Shown: in pieces, positions 51,063 to 63,662 of the stretch
Position numbering within the stretch: position 1 is the stretch's first letter
Layout: each line of letters begins with the position of its first letter
From: Piper betle
Taxonomy: Eukaryota > Streptophyta > Magnoliopsida > Piperales > Piperaceae
Length of the DNA: 64,000 nt
Assembly (NCBI GenBank): GCA_033002965.1
Contig: JAURVB010002670.1
Coordinates: forward strand, 1 to 64,000
Reading direction: 5' to 3'
The notes under the pieces: model-generated
The model's input: the letters and a program-made list of their open reading frames with translations, nothing else
What the model was told of the DNA's origin: nothing
Database searches by the model: none
Position numbers and translations under genes: made by a program

Positions 51063-51375
51063 ATCTTTTGATCTTATGCCTCTGAGTTAGGCTCTTAGAA
51101 GTAATCTAGACATTGCCGCAAAGGCTATATCTATATTTACTTTTAGTCTTTACGATTCTGTCAGCCTCAGAGAAAGGCTTTTACTTTTAATGTTATTGTT
51201 CGTGGTTGCGGTTACGACTGAACTTCTACAACACTGTTAATATTTATATGTCTATTACTTATATATGTGTTTTATTTATTGTCGCTATGTGTGCTTTACT
51301 GTAAATATATATCTGTGCATTATTCCGGTTGTATTACATTCATGTTCCGTAATTAAAAGTTAAAAGTCAAATCAA

Positions 51376-52998
51376 GCAATTTTGTGATCCGCGATCGTTG
51401 ATGGAATTAAGTCATCTTCCGAATCATTTTTTGTTATGATTTTTATAGAGTCCTTAATTTTTAAATTATCTAACTTAGTTGTAATTTTCTTTAAAAATTC
51501 ATCACTTGTAGAAGATTTTGTATTAAAATTATAAGGAGATTGGAGGGGGCTTAATTAATACTGGTTGCAGACTCTCAACCTTTACTTTTGATTTTAATTT
51601 ATCAGTACAATTTTCTTCTATTGAAGATAATTGAGAAGCTATAGTTTGTAGATGCATATGAGTATAATTATTTTGCTTAATTATTATTGCTGTATCTTCT
51701 GATTTATTAGTGGTGTGTACAAAACTCATTGCCTCTATTGAACCATATTTAATATTTCCGACTGGGGGATGTTTACTAGTTATAGTCTTTCCCTCAGAGG
51801 TTTCCCATGTACGAGTTTCTTTTGTAACTAATATTTTAGGTGATATAAAATTCTTAAACCATTTTTTAAATGGTATTTCGTAGCCTAATATGGTTAAGTC
51901 ATCATAATATAATATTTTATATTCAGCTAACTGTTCTTTATTAAATGTATTAAAGTACCATGTTCTAAAATTTTTATTTTTCTCTTTCATAAATTCTTTA
52001 GAACATTTAGCTCTATTTGGTTCAAAGATTATAGTATTAACTTTGAATTCCATATCAGAAAATGTTGGTTCTTCTTCATATAAGGCATGAGGAATTTTAT
52101 TATCAGACATAATTATTCCAGCTACGTTAGAACTAGATGCGTGTATAGGATTTTTTACATATCTTGTATCTGTACTATGTCTTCCAAATATAATGTTAAT
52201 ATCTCCATTTGTTTCTTCAATAATAGTTTTAGCTACACGTTTTTCTATTATTGGTGGAACCATTTTTTCTAATTTCCAAGATTCAGGTAAGGTTATTTCA
52301 TTCCATTGAATAGTTTTAGGAATTTCTATGTTTGCCTTAGTTGTATCTATTTGAAATAAAGTAGTGTTACCTTTTTTAGATACTAATCTAGATCTTGGGT
52401 TTACTGAGGTCATTGCTTTAAAGCATATTCTATATATTAAACATATATTTTGAGATCCCTCTTTCATATCATATCCTTGTGTTTGCATGTTTAAACACAA
52501 ACTATCTCTGATATTTGGATCAGATAAGGATATGGAGAAATTGGGATAGCAATTGAAATATACTGGACCTGTTCCTAGACTAGATTCAATAATTCCTAAA
52601 AGAGAATCTGGAAATTTATTGTGTCTTTTATCACGTAAGCATAATAATATAGATGTATTTAAACCTTCCCTAGTTAATGGTTTAACTGCTATTTGAACTA
52701 AGCCTAAATGAATGTAATTATATTCCTTACTTAAGTCTTCTAATATTTTAGAGCTTAGTAATGATATGTTATTAGTAAAATTCTGTAAACTAATACTATC
52801 TTCATAAGTTTTTATTAAGTAAGCTTGTTTAAATTCTATTAATCCTTTTTGATAGACTGTAGTAGGTTGTATTTTAGGAATAGTCCATTTATTTAGGTTT
52901 TGTTCAATATTATTATATACAATTTGTTCCGTTATCTTGGTTTTATCCAGCTCTTTTGATTTCCTAATCAGTTTCTGGATTAAAGCCATTCTTTTCAC
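51376..52998 (-). pseudogene. Caulimovirid movement-protein region
   Basis: A 489-codon frame runs from about 52998 to the stop at 51529-51531. The core (about residues 90-210) matches the viral cell-to-cell movement protein pattern, with the IHLGLVQIAVKP strand and the conserved Gly/Asp region after it. In infecting relatives this protein acts at plasmodesmata. Past the stop, coding character (charged, coiled-coil-like) continues in another frame to about 51376, indicating one frameshift. The coat protein that usually follows is missing. It is a non-functional genomic relic. Confidence 0.8.
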
Positions 52999-53179
52999 CT
53001 AGGTTCGCCTTCAGTTAGGAATTTGGGTAGCAGAACACCTCACAACTGCGACTTCGCCAACCTTGGCCTTGCGTCGACTTACAATGAGGTACTGCGTCAC
53101 CTAACCTTGGTTATGCCCTAGGTTTCTACAAACAATTACTTTTAAATATGTTTTAAGAATAAAAATAATTATTAAAAAT

Positions 53180-53945
53180 GAATTTAGTTTGGAAACGTTA
53201 GCTTTAGTTGACACTGGAGCAGATAGGAATATTATTCAAGAAGGCCTAATTCCAACTAAATATTATAAGAAAACAACTCAAACATTGTCAGCAGCCAATG
53301 AAGAGAGATTAAAAGTTAATTATAAACTATCTAATGCAGTAGTATGCATAGGAGATGTTAGAATGTATTTAACTTTTATTCTAGTAAAAAATATTGGCTC
53401 AGAAGTAATATTAGGAAATCTTTTTACAGCATTGATTAGAACCTTTCTTTATGGATATGTAAGTATTCACACTCATTTACAAGGAAAGGACATTACATTT
53501 AAATTAGAATTTCCTAAAGACAAACATTTATATCTGTTATGAAAATAAACAGAAAAATAAAATTAAACAAATAACATATTTAGCAAGATGAAATTAATCA
53601 TGTACTTTTAGAAACTAAACTAAAAACTCCAATGATTGAAACCATAGAATTAAAGATATCAAAATCTATTCGAAAAAGGTTTATGTGATGACTTTACCTA
53701 GTGTTTTGGGACAGGGAAAAACATGAAGTTTCTCTTCCATATGAAAAAGGATTTAGTTACATTAATGGACTTACAAAGACTTGAGACAAGCTACAACTGA
53801 ATCAAGGGATTAGTTGATTCATTTGTAAAAAAGAAATTAAAAAAACTATTAGACAATAAATTAATTAGAGAAAGTAAATCTCTATATAGTGTTGTGCAGC
53901 TTTTTATGCATATAAAGCTTCAGAAATAGGAAATGGGTATATTGC
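53180..53945 (+). pseudogene. Caulimovirid protease and start of RT
   Basis: A frame from 53189 to 53542 holds a retropepsin-like aspartic protease with the catalytic DTGAD motif near its N-terminus and the partner ILGN motif about 75 residues later. Downstream to about 53945 the sequence resembles the N-terminal part of a pararetroviral reverse transcriptase (around the KKEI...LIRESKS segment). It is broken by several stops and frame changes and is cut off before the catalytic YxDD site by the adjacent LTR. It is inactive. Confidence 0.78.
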
Positions 53946-53949
53946 ATAG

Positions 53950-55683
53950 TACCCAACAAGTGGAGCCCCACGAGGTCCATGAGTTGTCGGACGTTTTTCG
54001 ACCACCTGCTGATAGTTCTAGAATTCATGTTTACTAAATTTTATTTATTTATTTATCTATTATTGTTCATTGCGTGTATGTTTTTATTTATTTGTATTTA
54101 ATTACGTATTCCGTATTGGATAACTATGATATTATTATTATTCATGATTGATTAAAATTAATTAATTAATTATTAATTTATTTATAAAATGATTATGTAT
54201 TTATTTATTTAATTATTTATATAGTTTACTAACTTGAGTATATACGATATTTATTCATGTTTAGTTGTGTATTTATATAGTATAATTATATTATTACTTT
54301 ATGATTAGAGTATTATTATTTTCATGTATTTATTATATATCTATTTATTCATGAGTGTAGTTATTTATTTATTTATTTATCATTTATTTATTAGTTATTT
54401 CCTTATTATGTCTCGATTTGTGCACTAGATATTTTTATTGTAGATTTATTTAACACTATCTTCTTTATTAGGATATATTAATGATGTGAGCACATATCAC
54501 GAGTATGCATCATATAGAAATGTCACTATTTTACTTAGCAGTGAGTTTCAATATAGGTTTTGGAGTCCGAGCTTACTGTAGATGAGACATTATGCTTGGA
54601 GCTTGGACTACAAGTTTGTTAGGACTCTTTCATTTTTTATTACTATAGTCTATTGCTGATTTGATTTAGATTGCAGGACGTGTTAAGTGGCTATTTTATC
54701 GACTTAACACGAGCCAGTTAGATATATTTACTTTCGTGATTAATAACCTTCGAGGATGAGATCCCTTGAGTCTGATTTAAAACACGATCCATCACAAGTT
54801 ACCTTCAGACCTATTATATAAATCCTGCCCATACTTATGTACACATAATTTTCTTGGGTTGTTCAGTGATATGTGAAACATGTGGGAGAAATCAACCCAC
54901 GCGCATTGAGAGCGGTTGTATGTGCTAGCATAAAGTGGCACGTAGATTGTGGGCTGAGTGTTCCATTCTTCAAAGGGATCCTTGACAATTCCACCTTTGA
55001 AATCCTCAAACCTAGAGAAGTGTGGAGGATTTACAGGTGATTGCAATGCAGTGCATGTCTGGACTTGTGGTTTCAAAGGGCACTGAAGGCGCCTGCACTA
55101 AGAGCACTCGACTCTTTTGTGCTGTGTGCCAGAGTGATAGACACAAGACGTAGAGGGTTACAAGACAATTATTTTTTCTTGCAGTCGAAGGGACAGTTTG
55201 AAAATGCTTCTATGGGCATTTGACGAGTCAGAATGGGATTTGTTGAGTCAAAGCCGATGACTCTTGATTAGAGCCCTATGAGAGTTTCTAATGCATAAGT
55301 ATATGAATGATTTCATTTAATAGGAGAGTCAGCTCTCCTATGCCAGTTTGATCATTAGTTATTTTTCGGACCAATAACACTCTTTACTAACGTTTTTTAT
55401 ACTATATATATAGGCCTTGTGATCCTGAGTCTAACTTTGGTGGGAGGACAAATAAATGCTACACACACTTGAGCCAACTGAAGTTACTTTCTTTCATAGT
55501 TTTATTTATATTTGATGTATTTTAACGTATATTTAACATTGTCTTTCATTCTCAAGAGGCCAAACATGTTATTTTGATCTATATTATTGATTAAGTCTTA
55601 CTGATAACAGTTTTAGACATGACTCAACTCGATCATAATATTTCAGATTTGGTTCTTAGGTGAACCAAAATCAGGGTGTCACA
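53950..55683 (+). mobile_element. 5'-truncated long LTR fragment
   Basis: It matches, in order, the long-LTR copy at 56643-59714 read in the opposite direction: a short GC-rich remnant (GTCGGACG...), a long run of ATTTATTT repeats (54030-54420), the post-hairpin GATGAGATCC block, and the end GGGTGTCACA at 55683. The 5' terminus and most of the GC-rich block are missing, and the left border abuts the pararetroviral fragment. Confidence 0.75.
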
Positions 55684-56642
55684 GAACTGAAAGTGTTACG
55701 TGAGACCAAATTGACTCTCAAATTTGATTAAATTGGTCAACCTGAACTTAAGTAGAAGGGATATACTCTAAGCATCATAAGATGAAAAGAACACCTGACA
55801 ATGGATGTATGAAATACACAACCTAACAGGACTGCTACGTGGATGATATGACAACAAAAATCACATTCCAATTGATTAAATATGAAAGAAAATTTAGTAA
55901 ATAAATAGACAGAACTTCCCCTAAAAGTTCAATAAGGAAACCATCATGTCAATCATCAAATCATAAAATATATGAAAAAAACAAGATATATCACAACAAC
56001 ATTGCATTCTGTTAATATCATAACAACTTCCATATCATAATTCCCGACTGGGTCTAGACCCATATACTATTCACATTAACATGACTGGAAGTTTACTAAC
56101 TTCATTGACAACAGTATCATTATCATCACATCATAATATCATTATCGTAAACAAGATAACGCATGCATTAAACATTGTCAAAATATTTGATCAAAAGTTT
56201 TACACATTAATCAAGCATCACAATAAAGAGTCCTAGCATCAGGCATGTACGTGTGCATGGATTTCATTGCTCATTTGTCAAGTCCGAGCATATCCTGTTA
56301 TGTATGATGCTCACCTATATATATAATAGAAAACCGTCAGCAACGGTTGTCACTAGTCTATAAAATAACTAAAATTAAACTGTCAATGAGAGCTAACTTT
56401 AATGAAAAGAAAACATACATATATTTCATCAGAACTCTCATAAGGGTAACTATTGAAGAACCATCGAGCTATAGTCTTGATAGCAAACCTAACTAATTGG
56501 TTTGATGCCTCTCTTGGCATTTTCTAACTATCCCTCTCTCAGGAATACCAATATCCTAAACCCTCTCTTATCCTCCTTATATCTCCTGGCCCTGTAGCAC
56601 GAAGGCCAAGTACTCTCAAACAATCGCCTTGAGTACCCTTTG

Positions 56643-58103
56643 TGTAACACCCCGATTTTGGTTCACTTAAGAACCGAATCAGAAATGTTGCGATCGAGTC
56701 GAGTCATGTTTAAAGTTGTCAGTCGGTACGACTCGATCGATAAAATAGATCGAAACAACCTTCTTTGTGTCATGAGAATGGAAGACACCGTTAAATACAC
56801 GTCAAAACACATCGAACATAAATAAAAGTAAGAAAGTAAATAACTGCGCTGAGCTCAAGTGTGTGTAGCGTTTATCTGTCCTCCCACCAAAGTCGACTCA
56901 AGATTGCAAGACCTACATATATTATATGAAAAACGTCAGTAATGAATGTTACTGGTCCGAAAAATAACTAATACAAACTGGCAAATGAGTATTCCATTAC
57001 CCACAAAAACTTATGAAACTTCAAGATTGCCTCACACTGGGCGGTAAGCAAACATACTTAAGCAAGTGCCGGCTCGCATGCACGGCTCATAATCATATTC
57101 ATACATACAACGCTTACGCCCTCACATTTTCCATATCACCCGCCACGGTACTCAAGTGGCAAAAGGAACAGTTAAGTTAGTGCCACAAATTCTCGAAAAT
57201 GTGCTGCATTACGCAGTACCCTCATACACTGCACTACCTCAGGGTTTGAAGGAGTACTAGTGCGGTCCATACATATCTTCGTACCACTCATTCTCTTATT
57301 CGTGAAATCCGTAAAAATGCGCGTACTTATATAATAGGCTTAAGGAAGAGGCTTGTATCATATATTTTTGGAGCTTCAATTTGAAAACCAACAAGAAATC
57401 TCATCCTTGTAGTTTTATTAAACATGAGTAGAAAACATTGCCAAATGACCTGACATCGAAGGGATGCAATAAAATGCGCTGATGATGCCCTATGTATAAA
57501 ACACGATTAAACTCAATAGACAAGGAGTTAAGCAGGGAGGAGAGTCCTACGGACTTATAGTCCAAGCTTCAAGTGTATCTGCACATCTACGGCAAGCTCA
57601 GACTCTGGAACCTACATTGGAACCCACTACTAAGTAAAATACTAACTTCCCTATATGAAGTATGCTCGTGGTGTGTGCTCATATCATCAATACATCCTAA
57701 TAAAAAGACTATACTAAATAAGCATACTAGTAAACACACAACACATAAATCTAGACATAATAAAGAGAATAACTAATAAAAATAATAAATAAATAAATAC
57801 ATAGAATCATGAATAAATAGATAGATAATAAATACATAAAAACAATCAATACTCTAATCATAAAATAATAATATCGTATACTATATACGCAAATGGCTAA
57901 ACATGAGTAAATATTATATATACCCATGTTAGTAATCATATAAACAATTAATTTTAATTAAACATGAATAATAATAATATTATAGTTATCATTACAGAAT
58001 ACGTAATTAAATACAATTAAATAATAACATACACAAAACAAACAAGTAAATAAATAAATACATACAATTTAATAAATATAAACAGACTAACATTAATAAG
58101 CAA

Positions 58104-58140
<37 letters not shown>

Positions 58141-59714
58141 TAATCTGTAACCATATATCATATACGATAAACATTTAATATAAATAAATAAATAATAAAA
58201 AAATAATAAATAATAAATAAATAAATAAATAAAAACACTTATAACATCAAATTATGTTAAATAATGTGAATATGCATATAAACTAATGTAAGGGTTTTCG
58301 AATTACAAAAAACAGTCGAAAAATGACTGAAATCGGGCTGAAGTGGCGAACCGAGTCAACTCGTGCGAGTTGACCTGAGTCGACTAAACCGAGTCAATGA
58401 ACCGTGCTGGCCAGGTAACTGGACATGGACGTGAACAACACTCAATCAAGCAGACACGAGCTAAACTAGGGCAGCGGTGCTTGTTGTCGGTAAATGCCGA
58501 CGGAGGCGCAACTGGGGTCACCGCCGATCAGGATCAATAGGGGGAGGTGCTAGTGTTGACGACCGGCGGAGTTCACCCATTGGCTAGCCGAAAAATAGCA
58601 AGACAGTAGGGCAGATTGCCCCTGGGTGCGGTGACGATGGCCGTGGTGGTGGTCATGGGTGGTCTCAAAATGTCGGCCTCGACAAGATGAACCTATTTGG
58701 GTTAATGGTCGGTGGTGTCCGGCCGATGGCTGCCTGAAAAATGGTTAGAAACAACCAAAAATGCCTCCATGCAAGTGTGCGTCGTCAGTGGCGATCACGG
58801 CCACAGAGGAGGTCGGTGTCAGTCCCAAATCATAGATCTCGGTGAGGGGAAGCTGTCGGGGTGGTCGGCTTTGCCAAAGGACACTCGTCGGAGCCGGAAA
58901 ATGGCCTGAACAGATGGCGGCAGTGGCAAAAGTTGAAACCAAAAACGTTGTTGCCGGCGGCAATTGCGGCGATGCCGGTGCCGACTATGGGTACTGACTG
59001 ATAGCCGCCATGAGGCTAGGGGCGAGGTGGAGACTCATCGGCGGTGAATCGAAGTGGTGGGGGAGTTGAGGTGAAAATCATCGAAAAGTCACCAGCAATG
59101 AAAGGGTGAAGATAAAGCTGAGTGGACGGCTCTAATCTTGCCACATGGCACGATCGGGACATCCGACAACTTGTAGCCTCATGGGGCCCACCTATGGGTA
59201 TATGTACTATATATATGGACGGAAAGCTCAGATAGAGACCATCCAAAGTCAAAACTGACTCGAGTCCTCAAAGTGACTATATAAGCGGGGATCGAGGCAA
59301 GAAAGATAACTAGGCCTCGAACCCTAAATTCAATCTAGCTGAGCCCACAAGGGAACAAATGAGTGATTCGAAATCTCCAAGATGCATGTAAATGAGATAC
59401 TCTAAAAATCACAAACGGATACTAAATACTGCATCGGCCTAGATCTAAGCCTAAAATCCTAGCTAACTCATAACAAGCATATGTATACCTCGTGTATACA
59501 CTGATAACTCATTATATATAGTATCACAACTAAAACTATCATATACATGTTGGGCATACTTAGCCTCCATAACATGCTCATATGGCTATTTGGGCCTCAT
59601 ACTTATATTCTGAAAATTTGTCTAGCTTGAGCTTATTCGAACTGACTCGATACTGACCCGAGTAGGGTAAAAATCAAATCGGGTAAAACCCTAACCCGAA
59701 AATGGGGTTTTACA
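56643..59714 (-). mobile_element. Complete solo LTR (3,072 bp) nested in its own family, TSD CTTTG
   Basis: Read on the minus strand it runs from TGTAAAACCCCATT to CGGGGTGTTACA. The perfect 5-bp duplication CTTTG is at 56638-56642 and 59715-59719. It contains the GC-rich block (about 58330-59130) and a long AAATAAAT-type AT ladder (57780-58260). It has inserted into another LTR of the same family in the same orientation. Confidence 0.87.
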
Positions 59715-59925
59715 CTTTGAACCACATGTCTGGATGTGTGCTGTACTAAACAGTACCCGTAAACCTCCACACTCTTACAGGTGTGAGGAACTCAAAGTGT
59801 GAAGTTGTCAGGATCATCCTTCTCACTAATCCAGAATCTTCTGTGAGTGGCACGTGCACCCGCTCATGGTATAAGCGAGTTGGTTTTACCATCTCTCATC
59901 TCACTGAAAAGTAGATAAAATTATA

Positions 59926-61205
59926 TATAAGTAATAAATCTATAAAAAAGTTATTATTCTTTGCATTTCATATTCATTTTTGTCATGTTTCCAGTGATTT
60001 TTCTTTTAATTTTATTAGTTTAAAAGTTTATTAGATATTACTAATAATGCGAGAAATTATTTTGAGTTTGCCGTAAAAAGTGCTAATTAATGTTTTACTA
60101 ACGGGGTATAAGAGTTAGAAGACAATCATTAGCCAACTAATGGGAGTTGGTAGTGATCTTTTTAAGGATAAACGAGATCTTCTTAGAGATAAGCGTGATC
60201 TTCATGAAGTTATGCTGTAAAGATCTTTGGAAATATGGATATCCTTGAACGGTAAGGATAAACATGATTTTCATAAGATATTTTTAATGATCTTTAGAGT
60301 TGCAGATAAACATGAAGAAGTTCTATATAAGGGGACGTCCTTTTGTGAAGAAAAAAGGGGAACAATATTAGACAGATAAGAGATGGCATGAAAGACAAGA
60401 GAAGAAAGACGAAGAAGTTGGATTAAAAGAAGACAATTTCTCGAAAGAGTTTTTCTTTATTTTGATTTATTTTTCTTTGTGATTAAATGATATTTTTCAT
60501 ATCACATATGAATTTCTTGAGTTTAATCGAATACTTTATGAAGTAAATTATTTTCTAGGATTTTCAATGACACTTAGTGTATGGATTAATAAAAGTTATT
60601 AATTTTTATTTATGTGATTGTGATGTTGGAATATTTATTTTATTCTGTTCATTAATGTTATCATTAGCCTGATCACCAATTGATTGATTTAGAGATTTGA
60701 TCTCATCTAAAGATAGAAAGATTAAATTTGTCAATGAATAAAATAATCTTTGTTTATCTATTTTAGGTGATTCACATATGAGATAAAGATATACTTACAT
60801 GTTTACATGTCTTGCGTAACTGTTAAGGGCAAAATTTAAAGTATCATTTTGCCTTTACGGTGAATCTAAGAGATATCATAAATAATTAATTCCCGTGGTT
60901 AGTAATCCAAATGCACAATTTATAGGTAGAAGTTATAACTTTAATCATATAAAGCACTAAGTGATATTGAAAATCCTAGGTTTGCCATCTAAAAGTTAAT
61001 ATTGAATATAAATATTACATTTTAGATTAGTTTAGTCTTAATTCATAAATTAATCACTCTTTGAATTCATTTCTATGTAAGTATAATTAATTAAATTAGT
61101 TTCAGTAATTGATAATTTCTAGTACTAATTCCTCGTGGGACGATACTTTCTTATCACTTTTATTACTTGATCGGCACTTGCACTTGCGTTATAATTTACA
61201 CATCA
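59926..61205 (+). mobile_element. Probable solo LTR of another family
   Basis: An approximately 1.28-kb AT-rich segment interrupts the outer long LTR. It has a TATA-like motif followed by AAGGGGACG near 60335. It ends with the phrase ATTCCTCGTGGGACGATACT...CTTGCACTTGCG...ACACATCA, a 3'-end pattern I associate with plant LTRs. Exact borders and target duplication could not be fixed. Confidence 0.5.
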
Positions 61206-63216
61206 ATAGGCTTAGGTAAGGATTTATATAATAGGCCTGAAGGGAACTTGCGATGGATCTTGTTTGTAAAATCAGACACAAGGGATCTCATCCTCGAGGG
61301 TTATTAATTCAGAAAAATTATTCTTTAAAATGGTCCAATAAATCGACCCCTTAACACGACTTGTAATCTACAATCCAAAATAGCAATTCAAGAAATCCAC
61401 AAACAAGAGTATGAGTCCTAAATAATCTTGGTAGAAGCTCCAAGCAGGGTTTCGTGCCTATACGGCGAGCTCCTACACCGAACCTACACAATAGAACTAA
61501 ATACTAACACCCAAGTGCACCTATATGATGCGTGAATGATATAATAAACAAAACAGCAGCACTAAGACAATCATACGTATACTGATCAATTACTGCAACA
61601 CTAGTCAATCGATAACATAATCACGTACAACTATGTGATACCGAGATAACATGATAATATTTTAGGCAACACTCAACAAGGTAAGGTAACCTTAATAATC
61701 ATTTCATATACGCATAATAAACCTGTAATTAATTCCATATCATGGTAAGGCAATTAAATTAAAGCGTCATCCCCAATCACAATCTCACTATTATCATACA
61801 ATAATTTCATCAATTAATACTTAACCATATGAATCTACATTCCTAGGTAATCATACCATCAACATCATAATTTTACTAATATGCAATTAAACATAACAAT
61901 TAACTAAATAAAGATCATTATTCTGATAATCAAACTAATACTCAATTATGACAATTTAATCATTAAAACTATATGTATAATTTATGAGTTTAATTATCTA
62001 ACATTAATTAACAACAAGTATCAACGAGTATGTACTTTGAATTAACTAATCAAGTATTTTCCTATAATTACAACAGCACAAGCATTCACATGACATACAC
62101 AATTTGCATCAATTCATCCACATTACACAATTCTATCAATAATATAATCATATTGATCAATCATATGAAATGAAATTAAATTAAATCATATACCTAAGTC
62201 AGAAGGTCATGCGGCGACGACAGTGACAACCACGATTGCCGGCAATTGTCGTGAGGAGGTAGACGGTGGCTATGATTGCCATCCCAAGAGTGAAGTTAGC
62301 CAAGCCGGAGTTGCAACTGGCCAGTTGCCAGCGACAGTGGTGGTTGGGGTTGGCTTGGGCAAGAGGAGGGTTTGGTTAGGGAGAGTGGAGGAGGGCTAGG
62401 GAGGTTGAGGTCGGGTAGGGGGTTGATGGCATGGATGGCAGTGGTGTGCAACTGGCTGGTGGCGGCGCTAGTCATCGGCGATAGCACATGCAAGTAGCGG
62501 TCGTGGTTCACACAAGTCATTGTGCATGTGGTTGTCCAAGCTGGGGAAGGGGTCGGAAGGAGGGTTGATGGACTAGAGAGGGTCCATCGGAGGTCGTTGT
62601 CGGAGTTGGTGGCCGGTAGCCACGCCTGCAAGGTGGCGACAATGGGTGGGCATGAGGGAAAATGTGGAGAAGAGGGGAGCGAGAGGAGGGAGGAAAGGAT
62701 GTAGGTGAGGTGGCGGCAACGGTGAGGGGAGGTCATCAGGGTGGTGGTGGGAGGTGGCGATGAGGGTGGTTGTTGGTGAAGTTTTTTTCATATAATTCGT
62801 AACAAAAACAGTCGGGTGTAGTTTTGTAAATACAAGTTGACTTGTCCCGGACATGAGTCAAAAATAATAAATAAAAAATAGAACTAGCTCGACCTCGGTC
62901 GAATGATATGCTCTAAATACTTCTAACCCAACAAAAATCCCACCTAACACATCCTAATCTGGTAATCAATCTAATTCTATTTTCTACAATTATAAATAAT
63001 AAAAAATCATTGCATATTGCCGCATATTATGATAACTTATTTTTTTGTTGTGTTACCGATGTTTCATCATATACTTGGGATATTTAACCCTCATGACTCA
63101 TAACACGTGGCCAGCCTTCACTTAGTATATGTGTTCTGGAACTGATTCAACTTAAACCGATGGTTGAACTGACCAGTTCAAGAATAAAAACCCTAACTTG
63201 AGTCATGGGTTTTACA

Positions 63217-63662
63217 AGTGCTCATCGGGCGAGACGAGTTGAGTTTTACTTGATTCAAGCTCGACTTGTTTGATTTCTAGTTCAAGTCAAGTTAAAAATA
63301 TTCGAGTCGAATTTGAACTAGCTTAATTTGTATATATTGATGCTAGTTTTTTCGTATAATTTATATTAAATTTTAATTTTTAATTAAAATATCTCAAGTT
63401 TGACATAATTATGTATAAAATATAATTTAATCATGCATAAATTAATTTAATTTGATATCACATAATAATATTTTATAATTTGGTCATATTTATATAAAAA
63501 AATTTAAGATAAATAAGATCAAAAATCTTATTCCTTATTTAAAATTTCGAACTTTGAGTTGAGCTGAGTTGTGCAGGTATCAGGCACAGCTCGTTTAATA
63601 TCAAGTTAAGGTTCAAGTTGAGTATCAAGGTAAATCGAGTTTAATCAAACTTTGAACAACCC
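63217..63662. repeat. MITE-like TCGAG-rich repeat
   Basis: This segment is dense in CTCGA/TCAAGTT motifs and ends TTTGAACAACCC, whose complement GGGTTGTTCAAA is a common terminus of this plant repeat type. The left side is cut by the long LTR. It is related in style to 5560-5960. Confidence 0.5.

Larger units (their letters stand above)
51063..53949. mobile_element. Endogenous pararetrovirus (Caulimoviridae) fragment, rearranged
   Basis: Two caulimovirid coding pieces lie here in divergent orientation: a movement-protein frame on the minus strand (51376-52998) and a protease/RT piece on the plus strand (53180-53945). They are separated by 190 bp of moderately GC-rich, non-coding DNA. The coat-protein region and most of the RT/RNase H are absent. 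The protease type suggests the petuvirus/florendovirus side of the family, which is common as endogenous copies in plants, but this is low-confidence. Borders are set by where copia similarity stops and where long-LTR similarity starts. Confidence 0.78.
55696..63216 (-). mobile_element. Long LTR, interrupted by two later insertions
   Basis: This minus-strand copy is in three pieces: about 55696-56642, 59715-59925 and about 61206-63216. The pieces join at matching points of the family: AGTACCCTTTG|AACCACATGTC across the first insertion, and CTCACTGAAAA to TAGGCCTGAAGG across the second. On the minus strand it starts TGTAAAACCC at 63216. The other end (near 55696) is degraded, and a target duplication is not certain. 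The GC-rich block is at 62200-62800. Confidence 0.72.

Noticed and set aside
54030..58270. The ATTTATTT ladders as a CRISPR-like or satellite array
   Set aside because: They are simple-sequence AT ladders within two LTR copies, with no spacer structure.
55696..63216. Target-site duplication for the outer long LTR
   Set aside because: AAGTG occurs next to both ends, but only by counting terminal bases of the element. The left flank is another LTR while the right flank is a MITE-like repeat, so the ends are probably rearranged.
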